Of a stretch of DNA of 64,000 nt, positions 33,729 to 45,398 are shown in pieces (within the stretch, counting starts at the first letter, position 1; every line of letters starts with the position of its first letter). The DNA is from Streptomyces sp. NBC_00457 (GTDB lineage: Bacteria > Actinomycetota > Actinomycetes > Streptomycetales > Streptomycetaceae). The position numbers were made by a program, and so were the translations under genes. Under the pieces are notes generated by a model. It was not told the origin of the DNA and did no database searches. It worked only from the letters and a program-made list of their open reading frames with translations. The stretch is taken from assembly GCF_036014015.1 (NCBI RefSeq), contig NZ_CP107905.1, positions 868,001 through 932,000 of the forward strand. The letters are read 5' to 3'.

Positions 33729-35447
33729 CTAGTCGCTCTCTTCAGTGCGGGGCTCGGTGGACTCGCGGCCATCGGCCGTGCCGACGGCCCGGCCGGGCTC
33801 TGCGGGCTCACGTCCGGCGGTGGCGAAGGCTGCCAGACCGGCGAAGGACGCGTCCGGCGGTACGGCGACGACGGCACGCTCGCCGGTCCGTTCGGCCGGC
33901 TGGTGTCCGGCCGTCTCGCCTCGCTTGCTCCGGCGCCGGGGCAGCCCGCCCGGCGTCGTGTCGACGTCATCGCCGGCGGGCTCGGCCACGGTGTCGGCGG
34001 GGGCCAGTTCACGGGCCGGGGCGGTCACAGCGGCCTGGGCCGCGGGGGCGGCCGGTGCCTGGGTCTGCGTGGTCGCGGGGAGCGGGCTGAAGTACTTGTG
34101 CGGGACCACGACGACCACCGAGGTGCCGAGCCAGGGCGAGTCCGCGAAGGTGACACGGATGCCGTAGCGGCGGGCGAGCGCACCGACGACGCGCAGGCCG
34201 ATGTTCGCGTCCTCGGAGATACCGCCGAGGCCCGGACCGGCCTCGGTGCCGGTGAGGGCCTGCTCGGCCTCGCGCTTCTTCTCCTCGCTCAGGCCCTTGC
34301 CGGAGTCCTGGATCTCGATGCCGACGCCGTTCGGGACCTCCTTGCCGGAGACAACGACGGGTTCGGTGGGCGGCGAATAGCGCGCCGCGTTGTCCAGAAG
34401 GTGCGCGAAGATCAGCGTCAGGTGGTCCACCAGGCCGCCGTCGACGCCGAGTTCGGGCAGATGGCGTACGTCGACGCGGTGGAAGTCCTTGATCCGGCCG
34501 ATGCCGCCGCGCACCACGCTCAGCAGCCGCTGCGGCTCCTGCCACTGCCGGCCGGGACGGTCCGAACCGCCGAGCACGCCGATGCTGGCGGCGAGACAGT
34601 CGGCGGGGCCGATCTCCTGGTCGAGTTCCATCAGGCCACGCGCCACGGCCGGCAACCTGCCGTGCTCGCCCTGCAGTTCGTGCAGCCGGCCGCGCAGCTT
34701 GCTGGTCAGGACGTGGATGCGGCTGCCGATGCTGATCACGGCGTGCTCGGCGGAGGTCGAGCGGTCGAATTCCCGCTCGACGCCGATCAGCGCGGTCCGC
34801 AGCAGCTTGCGCAGCTCGGCCTGGAGGTCGGCGCCGACCTTGGCGCACTGGGCGACCGTCGGCAGGATGTCGTCGATGGCCTCACCGGAACGCAGCCGGT
34901 CCAGCGACTCGGGCAGTTGCTCGTCGGCGAGCCGGGCGACCGCGGCGAGTTGGTGCGCCAGCTGCTCCTGCCAGACCGCGGCCTGGTCGGCGAGCTGTGC
35001 CTCGTACGACGTGATCTGGTCCGTGATCCGGGCCTCGTACGCCTCCGCCTGCTCGGCCAGCCTCGCCTCGTAGCCTTCCCGCAGTTCGCCGAGCCGGGCC
35101 TCATAGGCGCCGGCCTGGTCCGCGAACTGCGCTTCCTGCGCGGCGCGTTCGGCGGAGTACCGCCGCTCCAGGCCCGCGACATGCTGCTGCCACTGCTGGG
35201 AGTGCTCGGCCTGTGTGGTGCGGAACGAGCTCTCCGTGCGGCGCAGTTGCGCGCGGGTGCGGAGCAGCAGGCGTACGCACACGGAACTCGCCGCCGTCGC
35301 CGCGAGACCGGCGACGGCCACGGTGATCCGCTCGGAGCTCATGAACGTGGCGGCAACCGTCCCGCCTCCCAGCGACAGCGGCATCAGCCACCAGCTGTAC
35401 CAGGTGACCGGGGCCCGCGCCGCCGGCGGCGGAGTGGCGAGTTCCAT
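33729..35447 (-). CDS. cvnA: conservon sensor ATPase (CvnA)
   Basis: A 572-residue histidine-kinase-like membrane protein. Two membrane helices near the N-terminus (about 13-30 and 36-60) are followed by a coiled coil with heptad-like repeats (YEARLAEQAEAYEARI and related), then an HATPase domain (about 330-450; N box HLLDNAARYSP, G1 IQDSGKGLS, G2-type GLRVVGALARRYG). No phospho-acceptor H box is apparent, typical of CvnA. The Pro/Ala/Thr-rich C-terminal tail is low complexity. ATG at 35447 follows GAAGGA; the longer frame to 35504 is less likely. It opens the five-gene operon cvnA-cvnB-cvnC-cvnD-P450. Confidence 0.9.
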   Translation of the reverse strand: MELATPPPAARAPVTWYSWWLMPLSLGGGTVAATFMSSERITVAVAGLAATAASSVCVRLLLRTRAQLRRTESSFRTTQAEHSQQWQQHVAGLERRYSAERAAQEAQFADQAGAYEARLGELREGYEARLAEQAEAYEARITDQITSYEAQLADQAAVWQEQLAHQLAAVARLADEQLPESLDRLRSGEAIDDILPTVAQCAKVGADLQAELRKLLRTALIGVEREFDRSTSAEHAVISIGSRIHVLTSKLRGRLHELQGEHGRLPAVARGLMELDQEIGPADCLAASIGVLGGSDRPGRQWQEPQRLLSVVRGGIGRIKDFHRVDVRHLPELGVDGGLVDHLTLIFAHLLDNAARYSPPTEPVVVSGKEVPNGVGIEIQDSGKGLSEEKKREAEQALTGTEAGPGLGGISEDANIGLRVVGALARRYGIRVTFADSPWLGTSVVVVVPHKYFSPLPATTQTQAPAAPAAQAAVTAPARELAPADTVAEPAGDDVDTTPGGLPRRRSKRGETAGHQPAERTGERAVVAVPPDASFAGLAAFATAGREPAEPGRAVGTADGRESTEPRTEESD

Positions 35448-35650
35448 CTGCATCCTTCGAGGCAACACGTCGAACAACGGGGGGGGTGTGCAGGGGCGGC
35501 GCACTCATGAGTACGCACCGCGAGACGACGGATCGTGACCGCGTCAACTCGCAGCGCCGATGGGGAGCCTATCGGGTCCTCACCCGAAAGGATCAACCTC
35601 ACGGCCTCCCGGAAGTGAGGATTCCGTCACTCTCCGCCAGCAGGCATTTC

Positions 35651-35686
35651 CTGGACAGACGTCCAGCTATAGTGGACAGGCGTCCA
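35651..35686. promoter_or_regulatory. tandem inverted repeats over a promoter of the DUF1304/TetR operon
   Basis: CTGGAC-AGAC-GTCCAG (35651-35666) and TGGAC-AGGC-GTCCA (35673-35686) are two perfect inverted repeats with the same half-site, 21 bases apart, about two helical turns. TATAGT (35668-35673), a good -10, lies between them, so repressor binding would block it. Likely operator of the TetR encoded in the operon. Confidence 0.8.
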
Positions 35687-35703
35687 GAAAATAGAGGTGA
35701 GGC

Positions 35704-36066
35704 ATGGAGACCGTCGCGAGCGTGCTGGTCGGACTGGTGGCCGCGTTGCACGCGTACATCCTGGTGTTGGAGATGTTCCTGTGGCAGAAGAAGCCGGGCA
35801 GGTCGTTCCATGGCTTCGACCGTGAGATGGCGCGGGCGACCGCACCGATGGCCGCCAACCAGGGCCTCTACAACGGTTTTCTCGCCGCCGGTCTGGTGTG
35901 GGGTCTGATCGCCGCTGATCCGACCGGGTTCAGGGCGCAGGTGTTCTTCCTGTCCTGCGTCGTGGTCGCGGGCGTGTACGGCGCGGTCACCGCGAACATC
36001 CGCATCCTGTTCGCGCAGGCACTCCCCGGCGCCCTCGCCCTGGCCGCCGTCCTCGTCGCGCGGTGA
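35704..36066 (+). CDS. DUF1304 membrane protein
   Basis: A 120-residue protein with four hydrophobic helices, matching DUF1304 (ILVLEMFLWQKKPGRSFHGF, then NQGLYNGFLAAGLVWGL). ATG after GAGGTGAGG. The stop overlaps the GTG of the TetR gene (GTGA), so both are produced together. The family is found in many bacteria and is often linked to TetR regulators; function unknown. It may be an efflux or membrane-stress protein (inference). Confidence 0.9.
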   Translation: METVASVLVGLVAALHAYILVLEMFLWQKKPGRSFHGFDREMARATAPMAANQGLYNGFLAAGLVWGLIAADPTGFRAQVFFLSCVVVAGVYGAVTANIRILFAQALPGALALAAVLVAR

Positions 36067-36626
36067 CCCGCGGCGTGCCCGAGGATCCCCGCGCCGCCCG
36101 CACCAGGGCGCGGCTGCGCGAGGCTCTGCTCGCGGAGTGCGCCCAGCGGCCGTTGGCGGAGGTCGGGGTCGCCGCGCTGGTACGCCGGGCCGGTGTCGGC
36201 CGGGCCACGTTCTACGTCCACTACGCCGACCTGGAAGCGCTGGCCGTGGACGCCTGCGCGGATGTCGTACGGGACGCCGTCGATGCGCTGCACGCCTGGC
36301 GGGGCCGGCCCGATCCGGTCCACGCGCCTGCCGCGCTGCTGGAGTTCTTCGCGGGCCTTGCCCCGCACGCGGCCCTGTACCGCGCCCTGTTGACCCCGGG
36401 CGGCGGCGGCCCGCTCGGCCGCGTCCTGCACCGCGATCTACGGGCCCGCAGCCTGACCGAGCGCCGCCTCGCAGGCGCGGCGGACGCCCCGCTGGTCGCC
36501 TCCGCGGTCGCCGCGACCTTCGCCGGCGTCCTGGCCGACTGGCTGCACGGGCTCCTCGAAGGCTCTCCCGAGCAAGTCGCCGACCAGATCTGGCAGTTGC
36601 TGGTCGCCCTGCACGCCAGCCGGTGA
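36063..36626 (+). CDS. TetR-family repressor
   Basis: A 187-residue regulator with the helix-turn-helix LREALLAECAQRPLAEVGVA, then GVGRATFYVHYADLEALAVD. Starts with GTG overlapping the DUF1304 stop. The C-terminal part (LLEFFAGLAPHAALYRALLT) is typical of this class. It probably binds the tandem repeats upstream of DUF1304 and autoregulates the operon. Confidence 0.92.
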   Translation: MTRGVPEDPRAARTRARLREALLAECAQRPLAEVGVAALVRRAGVGRATFYVHYADLEALAVDACADVVRDAVDALHAWRGRPDPVHAPAALLEFFAGLAPHAALYRALLTPGGGGPLGRVLHRDLRARSLTERRLAGAADAPLVASAVAATFAGVLADWLHGLLEGSPEQVADQIWQLLVALHASR

Positions 36627-36821
36627 AGGTCGGCCGTCCGTAACGGATCAGTGCGCCGCCTGGAACGTACCGGCGCGATGGACGGGACCGTGCCGTAATT
36701 CGAGGTGCCGTGCATTCGTGACGCACGCGAGCGTCGGCTGCGTCCGCAGGCTGCTACTGGGCAGCACATCGGCTCAGCTTCACCGGCTCTGGTTCGCAAA
36801 CCTCGTATATGGGGCGGCGGC

Positions 36822-37672
36822 CTATCCGCATGAGCGATCGAGCGCGTGTGCGTATGCCTCGTCGAGCAGTTCTCGCAGCGTTGAGGTGGTGGGTGCGATG
36901 GCGGTGGCGAGCAGTGCCGGGCCGTCTGCCAGCGGTGCGAGGACGGCGCACCCGTCTTTGCCTCCTTCGCCGAGCAGTACGGGGTCTCGTCGGACGTCGA
37001 AGCGCGGGCCCACCACGAGGAGTTGGCCGACGGCGCGGTGTCCGTTCAGGACGGCTGGGCCGTCCCAGCCGGGTTCCGGAGCCCCGTACGCCGTGTGTTG
37101 GTCGAGCAGCGGGCGTCCGGCGCGGTGGACCAGGATCCGGCTGACGAGGTGGCCGGGTTCCTCGTCGGCCCGGCCCAGGAGTTGCTCTTCTCGCAGCACG
37201 AGCCGTGCGGTGGCGGCGAGTTCGACGGTGTACGTCTGGTGCAGGTTGCTGCCGGCGGCGCTGATCAGGGGCTGCGGCAGCCAGCGCAGGGTGGCGTGCT
37301 CCCCAACGGTGAGCCGCACGTCGTAGGTGGCGGCGTCGGTGGTGGGGCCGCGCAGGGCGAGTGTGGCGGCGGCTGTGGTGACCTCCAGTTCGGCCCGGTC
37401 CGCGGCGGTGATGTCGAGGGTGAGCCGGTCGCCGCCCAGTGGGGCACTCATCGCGCCGATGATTCCCACCTTGGCGGTGTTGCCGTGGGTGCGCAGGCGC
37501 CGTAGGTGGAAGGGGCCGTCGCTGCGCAGCTGCGGGAGGGTGGTGACGCGTCCGTTGTGCGCGGCGCGGATCCGGGCCGTGGCACGTACGCCGTCGAGGT
37601 GTCCGGCGGGCTCCTGGGCACCCGGTGAAGGAATGGCGGGGCCGGATGTGGCGGCGAGTTGGGAGGAGGGGC

Positions 37673-37676
<4 letters not shown>
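36822..37676 (-). CDS. ureD: urease accessory protein UreD
   Basis: A 284-residue urease accessory scaffold (UreD/UreH). The segments [20 protein letters not shown] and [19 protein letters not shown] correspond to its core helices and strands. It acts with UreF and UreG to load nickel into UreC. ATG overlapping the UreG stop (ATGA at 37673-37676). Last gene of the operon ureAB-C-F-G-D. Confidence 0.9.
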
Positions 37677-38368
<692 letters not shown>

Positions 38369-38396
38369 GAAGAACTCCAGGCGGGAAGGGGCGGTT

Positions 38397-39071
38397 TCAG
38401 GAGGCGAAGAGCCGGACGGTCCAGGCGGCGTGCTGTTCACCGGCGATGTCCAGCAGTGGCGAGGACGCGGACGGCAGGACGTCGATGCCCTCGGCCGTGA
38501 CGCGGTCCGCCGCCTGGGCGGCAGCTGCGGCGACGGCGTCGGTGTCGGAGCTGAGGCGGGCCAGCAGCCCTGAGGCGTCGAGCGGGTCGAGGCTCAGCAG
38601 GCGCACTGCCGCGGTGGCCGGGCCGCCGATGTTTTCGTACGCGGAGGCGTAGGCGGCGTCCAGCGGGGTGAGCCCGGCGGCCCGGGCAGCGAGGCCCAGG
38701 ACGATGGGCTGGTGGGCGCCCTGGGGACGCGCGGCGGCCAGCAGTTCCAGGTCTGCGGACGGGAAGGTGGCACGGGCCGCACGCATCATCTGCCGGCCGA
38801 GCCGACGGGCGATGGCACGCAGTGCTGGAACGGGGGTACGCGCGTCAGCGGCGTCGTCCAGCAGCAGCGGATCGACGCCGGCGGCGGCCGCGGCGGCCAG
38901 CCCCGCCGCCGTCAGGCCGGCGGTGTGCAGACGTCCGCGACAGAACGCCTCCAGGCTGTGCTTGTCGTGTACGGCTCCATAGGCGACGGCGGCTTCGACG
39001 CCGCCGGAGTGGGCGTGCCCGCCGGCAGGCAAGCGGCCGTCGGCCAGGAGAAGCAGGGCTGCGCGGCTCAT
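38397..39071 (-). CDS. ureF: urease accessory protein UreF
   Basis: A 224-residue UreF, all helical, starting with [21 protein letters not shown], the usual signature. It checks GTP hydrolysis by UreG in the UreDFG maturation complex. ATG at 39071; 99 bases after UreC. Confidence 0.92.
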   Translation of the reverse strand: MSRAALLLLADGRLPAGGHAHSGGVEAAVAYGAVHDKHSLEAFCRGRLHTAGLTAAGLAAAAAAGVDPLLLDDAADARTPVPALRAIARRLGRQMMRAARATFPSADLELLAAARPQGAHQPIVLGLAARAAGLTPLDAAYASAYENIGGPATAAVRLLSLDPLDASGLLARLSSDTDAVAAAAAQAADRVTAEGIDVLPSASSPLLDIAGEQHAAWTVRLFAS

Positions 39072-39170
39072 GGGTGAGCGGCTGACCTTTCGCAGGGTCG
39101 GATGGTGACGCGGTGGCCCGGGCGGGCACATCGAACCCGCCCGGGGCCGTACAGCGGGTCCGGCGGCCGT

Positions 39171-41203
<2,033 letters not shown>

Positions 41204-41207
<4 letters not shown>

Positions 41208-42061
41208 CGGACGATCCCCTCGCGCAGTCCCTGGATCTTGGTGAGGTCGCTGATGTCGCTGCCGCCGGCCGTGACCTCACCCTGGATCTGCACCAGTTCC
41301 ACGCAGCACTCGTCGCCCGGTTCGAAACGCACGGACGTGCCCGCGGCGATGTTGAGCCGCCGGCCCCTCGCCGCATCGCAGTTCCACAGACTGCGGTCCT
41401 GGGGAGCTGTCCCACCGGCGGGGACCTCGACGCTGACGACCTTGAGCCCGGGGTTGACCTCGGCGAAGTGATAGTGGGAGCCGACCTGGATGGGACGGTC
41501 CGACTCGTTCTTCACCTTGATCTTCGTCTTGCCCGGCCCCGGCAAGGTGGTGGCGTCCGTCTGCAGGCTGACGCCCTGCGTGGCCCCGTCGAGGTGCACG
41601 TTGAAGCAGATCGCGTCGTACCGGCAGGCAATCTCGTCGTCCTCGTCGGAGCGTGCGGACGAGTTGCCGCTGTCGTCGCAGTCGACCGGGGAGCCCGGCT
41701 TGCGGGGTGGCTGGGGGTGCTCGACCTTGCCCGGGTAGACCTCAGGTTTCTCCGTGGCCTCCGGGATGGGGTCGTGGATGGTGACCAGCTTGGTGCCGTC
41801 CGGGAAGGTCGCCTCCACCTGGACGTTCTTGATCATCTCCGGGACGCCGTCCATCACGTCGTCACGGGTGAGCACCCGTCGGCCCGAGTCCATGATGTCG
41901 CTGACCGTCTTACCGTCGCGCGCCGCCTCGAAGACGTGAATGGTCAAGAGGGCCATCGTCTCGGGGTAGTTCAAACGCAGCCCCCGGTCGCGGCGCTTGC
42001 CGGCCACATCGGCCGCGACGTGGATCAGCAAGCGCTCCCGCTCATGCGGAGTCAAGTGCAC
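41204..42061 (-). CDS. ureAB: fused urease gamma-beta subunit (UreAB)
   Basis: A 285-residue fusion. Residues 1-100 are gamma subunit ([59 protein letters not shown]), and about 180-285 the beta subunit ([36 protein letters not shown]). Between them lies a linker of about 75 residues with an acidic, Cys-containing segment ([18 protein letters not shown]), and the beta domain has another insertion ([17 protein letters not shown]). Gamma-beta fusions are known in Helicobacter and some actinobacteria; these insertions are unusual. The GTG/ATG start at 42061 begins the operon. Confidence 0.93.
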
Positions 42062-42149
42062 GGTGACTCGTCTCTGTTGGTCGGATCTTGCGTGCGGCCG
42101 GGCATCCCAAAGGTCACGGACAACGCTCCCCCCGGGATGGCAACGGGCG

Positions 42150-42171
42150 CTCTCCGAGCATCAGCGGAGAG
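42150..42171 (-). promoter_or_regulatory. leader inverted repeat upstream of ureAB
   Basis: CTCTCCG (42150-42156) and CGGAGAG (42165-42171) form a perfect 7-base inverted repeat with an 8-base loop, 89 bases upstream of the ureAB start. It might be an operator or leader hairpin. The full gap (42062-42290) holds no gene; a -10/-35 pair is not obvious. Confidence 0.35.
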
Positions 42172-42290
42172 GAACGGCGAGACGGTCAAACGGTGATTGA
42201 TCTACACCATCTGGTGAATCAACGAATACCCCGACATCCCGACGGGCAGAGGGAGCCATGCCAGGACTCGAAGCCGGCTCGACACCACGT

Positions 42291-43238
42291 TCAGCGAGCC
42301 GCCTGGAACGTCCGCCGATACGCCTGCGGCGAGACGCCGATCGCGGCGTGCAGGTGCTGGCGCAGTGAGGCTCCGGTCGCGAAACCGATGCGGGCGGCGA
42401 TCTGGTCCACGGAGAGGTCGCTGGCCTCCAGCAGGTGCCGGGCCCTGGCGACACGTTGCTGGATCAGCCAGCGGCCGGGGCTGAGGCCCACCTCGTCGTG
42501 GAAGCGGCGGGCGAAGGTGCGCAGGCTCATGCGGGCGTGGGCGGCGAGGTCGGCGAGCGTGAGCGGCTCGTCGAGGTGTTCCAAGGCCCAGGCACGGGTG
42601 GCGGAGGTGCTCGCGGCGCCGGCCTCCGGGACCGGCTGCTCGATGTACTGCGCCTGGCCGCCGTCCCGGAACGGTGGGACCACGCAGCGGCGGGCGACCG
42701 TGTTGGCCAGTTCGCTGCCGTGGTCCTTGCGTACGAGATGCAGGCAGACGTCGACGCCGGAGGCGGCCCCGGCCGAGGTGAGGATCCGGTCGTCGTCCAC
42801 GAACAGCACGTCCGGGTCGAGCGCGAGGTGCGGGAACATGCGCCGGAAGGTGTCGGCGAGGTGCCAGTGCGTGGTCGCCGTCCGGCCGTCGAGCAGTCCG
42901 GCCGCGGCCAGCACGAACGCGCCGGTGCAGATGGAGACGATGCGCGCCTCCGGCCGGATCAGCGCGAGTGCGGCCGCCACCTCGTCGGGGAGTTCCGCGG
43001 TGACGAGGGACGGTGAGACCGGCGCGACGATCACGGTGTCGGCCGTGGCCAGCACCTCCGGACCGTGTTCCACGGTGATCGAGAAGTCCGCGTTGGTGCG
43101 GACCGGGCGCCCGTCGACGGTGCAGGTGAGCACGGAGTACCGGCCGTCCGCCGCGCCGAGGATCCGGCTGGGGATGCCGAGTTCGAAGGGATAGACGCCG
43201 TCGAGGGCCAGGACCACGACCCGCTCCACATGTCGCAT
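42291..43238 (-). CDS. GlxA-family regulator (DJ-1/PfpI domain plus AraC helix-turn-helix)
   Basis: A 315-residue regulator. Residues about 5-175 form a class I amidotransferase-like domain (SICTGAFVLAAAGLLDGR, THWHLADTFRRMFP), and the last 100 an AraC-type pair of helix-turn-helix motifs (LTLADLAAHARMSLRTFARRF; VDQIAARIGFATGASLRQHL). ATG at 43238. It is divergent from an oxidoreductase gene, 71 bases away, the expected target. Family members often govern quaternary-amine or alcohol metabolism. Confidence 0.92.
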   Translation of the reverse strand: MRHVERVVVLALDGVYPFELGIPSRILGAADGRYSVLTCTVDGRPVRTNADFSITVEHGPEVLATADTVIVAPVSPSLVTAELPDEVAAALALIRPEARIVSICTGAFVLAAAGLLDGRTATTHWHLADTFRRMFPHLALDPDVLFVDDDRILTSAGAASGVDVCLHLVRKDHGSELANTVARRCVVPPFRDGGQAQYIEQPVPEAGAASTSATRAWALEHLDEPLTLADLAAHARMSLRTFARRFHDEVGLSPGRWLIQQRVARARHLLEASDLSVDQIAARIGFATGASLRQHLHAAIGVSPQAYRRTFQAAR

Positions 43239-43309
43239 GGCACGATCCTATCGAAGGGTGGCCATCATGCCATTGTCCCGAGGGGCGGCTCCCGGCAGGC
43301 TGGACGACC

Positions 43310-44260
43310 ATGAGCACTGTGAACACCATGCGAGCCATCAGCCAGGACGTCCTCGGCGGTCCCGAGGTCCTCAAGGAAGTGCAGATCGAGCGGCCCGCGC
43401 CGCGGACCAACGAAGTACTGATCCGGGTGCGCGCCGCCGGAGTCAACCCGACCGACTGGAAGCACCGCGCCACCGGCGCTTTCCTGGGCGAGCCGCCCTT
43501 CGTCCTCGGCTGGGACGTCTCCGGCACCGTCGAGGCCGTGGGGATCGGCGTCGCCCGTTTCCAGCCCGGCGACGAGGTCTTCGGCATGCTGTCGTACCCG
43601 TTCGGCCACGGCTCGCACGCCGAGTACGTCGCCGCCCCGGCGCGCTGGTTCGCCCACAAGCCGGCCTCGCTCGACCACACGCAGGCGGGTGCGCTGCCCC
43701 TGGTGTCGCTGACCGCCTGGCAGGCGCTCGTCGAGTACGCGGACGTGCGGCCCGGGCAGCGGGTGCTGATCCACGCGGCGGCCGGCGGGGTCGGGCACGT
43801 GGCCGTGCAGATCGCCAAGGCGCGGGGCGCGTATGTGATCGGCACGGCGAGCGCGGGCAAGCACGAGTTCCTGCGCGGGATCGGTGTGGACGAGGCGGTC
43901 GACTACCGGGAGTCGGACTTCGCCGAGGCCGTGAAGGACGTAGACGTCGTCCTGGACACGATCGGCGGCGACACCTCGACGCGCTCGCTGCGCGTGCTGC
44001 GCCCGGGCGGGATCGTCGTGTCGATCCTGCCGGTGGGTTCGGACGACTTCCACGAGGAGGCCGAGCGGCTCGGTGTCCGGTCGCTGCGGATGCTCGTGGA
44101 CGCCTCGTACAGCGGCCTTGCGGCGATCACGGAGCTGGTGGAGGCGGGGAAGCTGCGCCCCGCGATCGCCGGCACCTTCCCGCTGGCCGATGCCGCCGAG
44201 GCACACAGGCTCGGCGGCACCGGCCGGACCACGGGAAAGCTGGTCCTGCTGGTCGACTGA
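43310..44260 (+). CDS. quinone-oxidoreductase-type MDR protein
   Basis: A 316-residue NADP-dependent oxidoreductase of the zinc-free medium-chain family. GroES-like N-terminus (VLIRVRAAGVNPTDWK), then the Rossmann motif AAAGGVGHVAVQIAKARGA. No structural or catalytic zinc cysteines are seen. It follows the divergent GlxA-type regulator and converges on an alcohol dehydrogenase gene with a six-base gap. Substrate unknown. Confidence 0.92.
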   Translation: MSTVNTMRAISQDVLGGPEVLKEVQIERPAPRTNEVLIRVRAAGVNPTDWKHRATGAFLGEPPFVLGWDVSGTVEAVGIGVARFQPGDEVFGMLSYPFGHGSHAEYVAAPARWFAHKPASLDHTQAGALPLVSLTAWQALVEYADVRPGQRVLIHAAAGGVGHVAVQIAKARGAYVIGTASAGKHEFLRGIGVDEAVDYRESDFAEAVKDVDVVLDTIGGDTSTRSLRVLRPGGIVVSILPVGSDDFHEEAERLGVRSLRMLVDASYSGLAAITELVEAGKLRPAIAGTFPLADAAEAHRLGGTGRTTGKLVLLVD

Positions 44261-44266
44261 CGTCGG

Positions 44267-45373
44267 TCAGAACGTGAGCACGGGCTTGATCGTCTTGCCC
44301 GCCTTCATGTCGCGCACCGCCTGGTCGATGTCGGCGAACGGGTACGTGCTGATCAGGCGGTGCAGCGGGAGGCGGCCCTCCTTCACCATGCGGACCAGGG
44401 CCGGGATGAGGGTCTGCGTCTCGCTGTCGCCGAGGGTGAGACCGACGATCTGCTTGCCGCCGAGCAGCCCGTTCACGTCCAGGGACACCTCCGTGCCGAA
44501 CGGCGGGGCGCCGACGACGACCAGGGTGCCGCGGGCGGCGAGCGCGTCGACGCCCTGGCGCAGCACGGCGACGCTGCCGGTGGTCTCGACGATGCCGTCG
44601 GCGCCCTGGCCGCCCGTGAGCGACGCGATCGCCTCGCCGAGGTCGGACTCACCGGCGTCGACGGTGTGGGTGGCGCCCAACTCCTTGGCGAGGGACAGCC
44701 GTTCGCCGACCTTGTCGACCGCGATGATCGTGGTGGCCGGAGTCAGCGCGGCGGCCATCACCGCGGACAGGCCGACGGCTCCGGCGCCGAGGACGACGAC
44801 CGTGCTGCCGGTGACCGGCTTCAGGACGTTCCAGACGGCCCCCACTCCGGTCTGCACCCCGCAGCCCAGGGGTGCGATGGAGTCCAGTGGTACGTCCGCG
44901 TCGACCTTGACGAGGCTGCGCTCGTCCGCCAGGGCCCGCTCGGCGAAGGAGGACTGGCCGAAGAAGTGGCCGCCGAGCGGTTCGCCGCCCCGGCTGACGG
45001 TGCTGCTGCCGTCCGCCCGTCGGCCCCCGATGAGGTTCAGCGGCAGCCAGGTCGCGCAGTACGCGGGGTGCCCGCCCCGGCAGTTGCGGCAGCCGCCGCA
45101 GGAGGTGAAGGACAGCAGGACGTGGTCGCCGGGGGCGACGCCGGTGACGGCGGCACCGACGGCCTCGACGACCCCGGCGCCCTCGTGTCCCAGAACTCCC
45201 GGGAGCGGGAAGGGCAGTCCGCCGCTCGCGACGCCGAGGTCGGTGTGGCACAGGCCGGTCGCCACCATGCGGACGAGCGCCTCGTGCGGGCCGGGCTCGT
45301 CGAGGACGACGTCGGAGAGGGTGAAGGGTGCGCCGCCGGACTCGACGACCGCGGCGCGGGTGGTGATGGACAT
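44267..45373 (-). CDS. zinc-dependent alcohol dehydrogenase (aryl-alcohol type)
   Basis: A 368-residue MDR alcohol dehydrogenase. Catalytic zinc ligands: Cys in TGLCHTDLG, His-Glu in GHEGAG, Cys in APLGCGVQTG; structural zinc cysteines in CGGCRNCRGG and PAYCA. Rossmann motif VLGAGAVGLSAVMAAAL. ATG at 45373. It lies 25 bases downstream of the ALDH gene, the two probably oxidising an alcohol to the acid. Both are likely repressed by the divergent MarR. Confidence 0.93.
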   Translation of the reverse strand: MSITTRAAVVESGGAPFTLSDVVLDEPGPHEALVRMVATGLCHTDLGVASGGLPFPLPGVLGHEGAGVVEAVGAAVTGVAPGDHVLLSFTSCGGCRNCRGGHPAYCATWLPLNLIGGRRADGSSTVSRGGEPLGGHFFGQSSFAERALADERSLVKVDADVPLDSIAPLGCGVQTGVGAVWNVLKPVTGSTVVVLGAGAVGLSAVMAAALTPATTIIAVDKVGERLSLAKELGATHTVDAGESDLGEAIASLTGGQGADGIVETTGSVAVLRQGVDALAARGTLVVVGAPPFGTEVSLDVNGLLGGKQIVGLTLGDSETQTLIPALVRMVKEGRLPLHRLISTYPFADIDQAVRDMKAGKTIKPVLTF

Positions 45374-45398
45374 CGCAGGAACTCCTTGAGGGCGGCGC

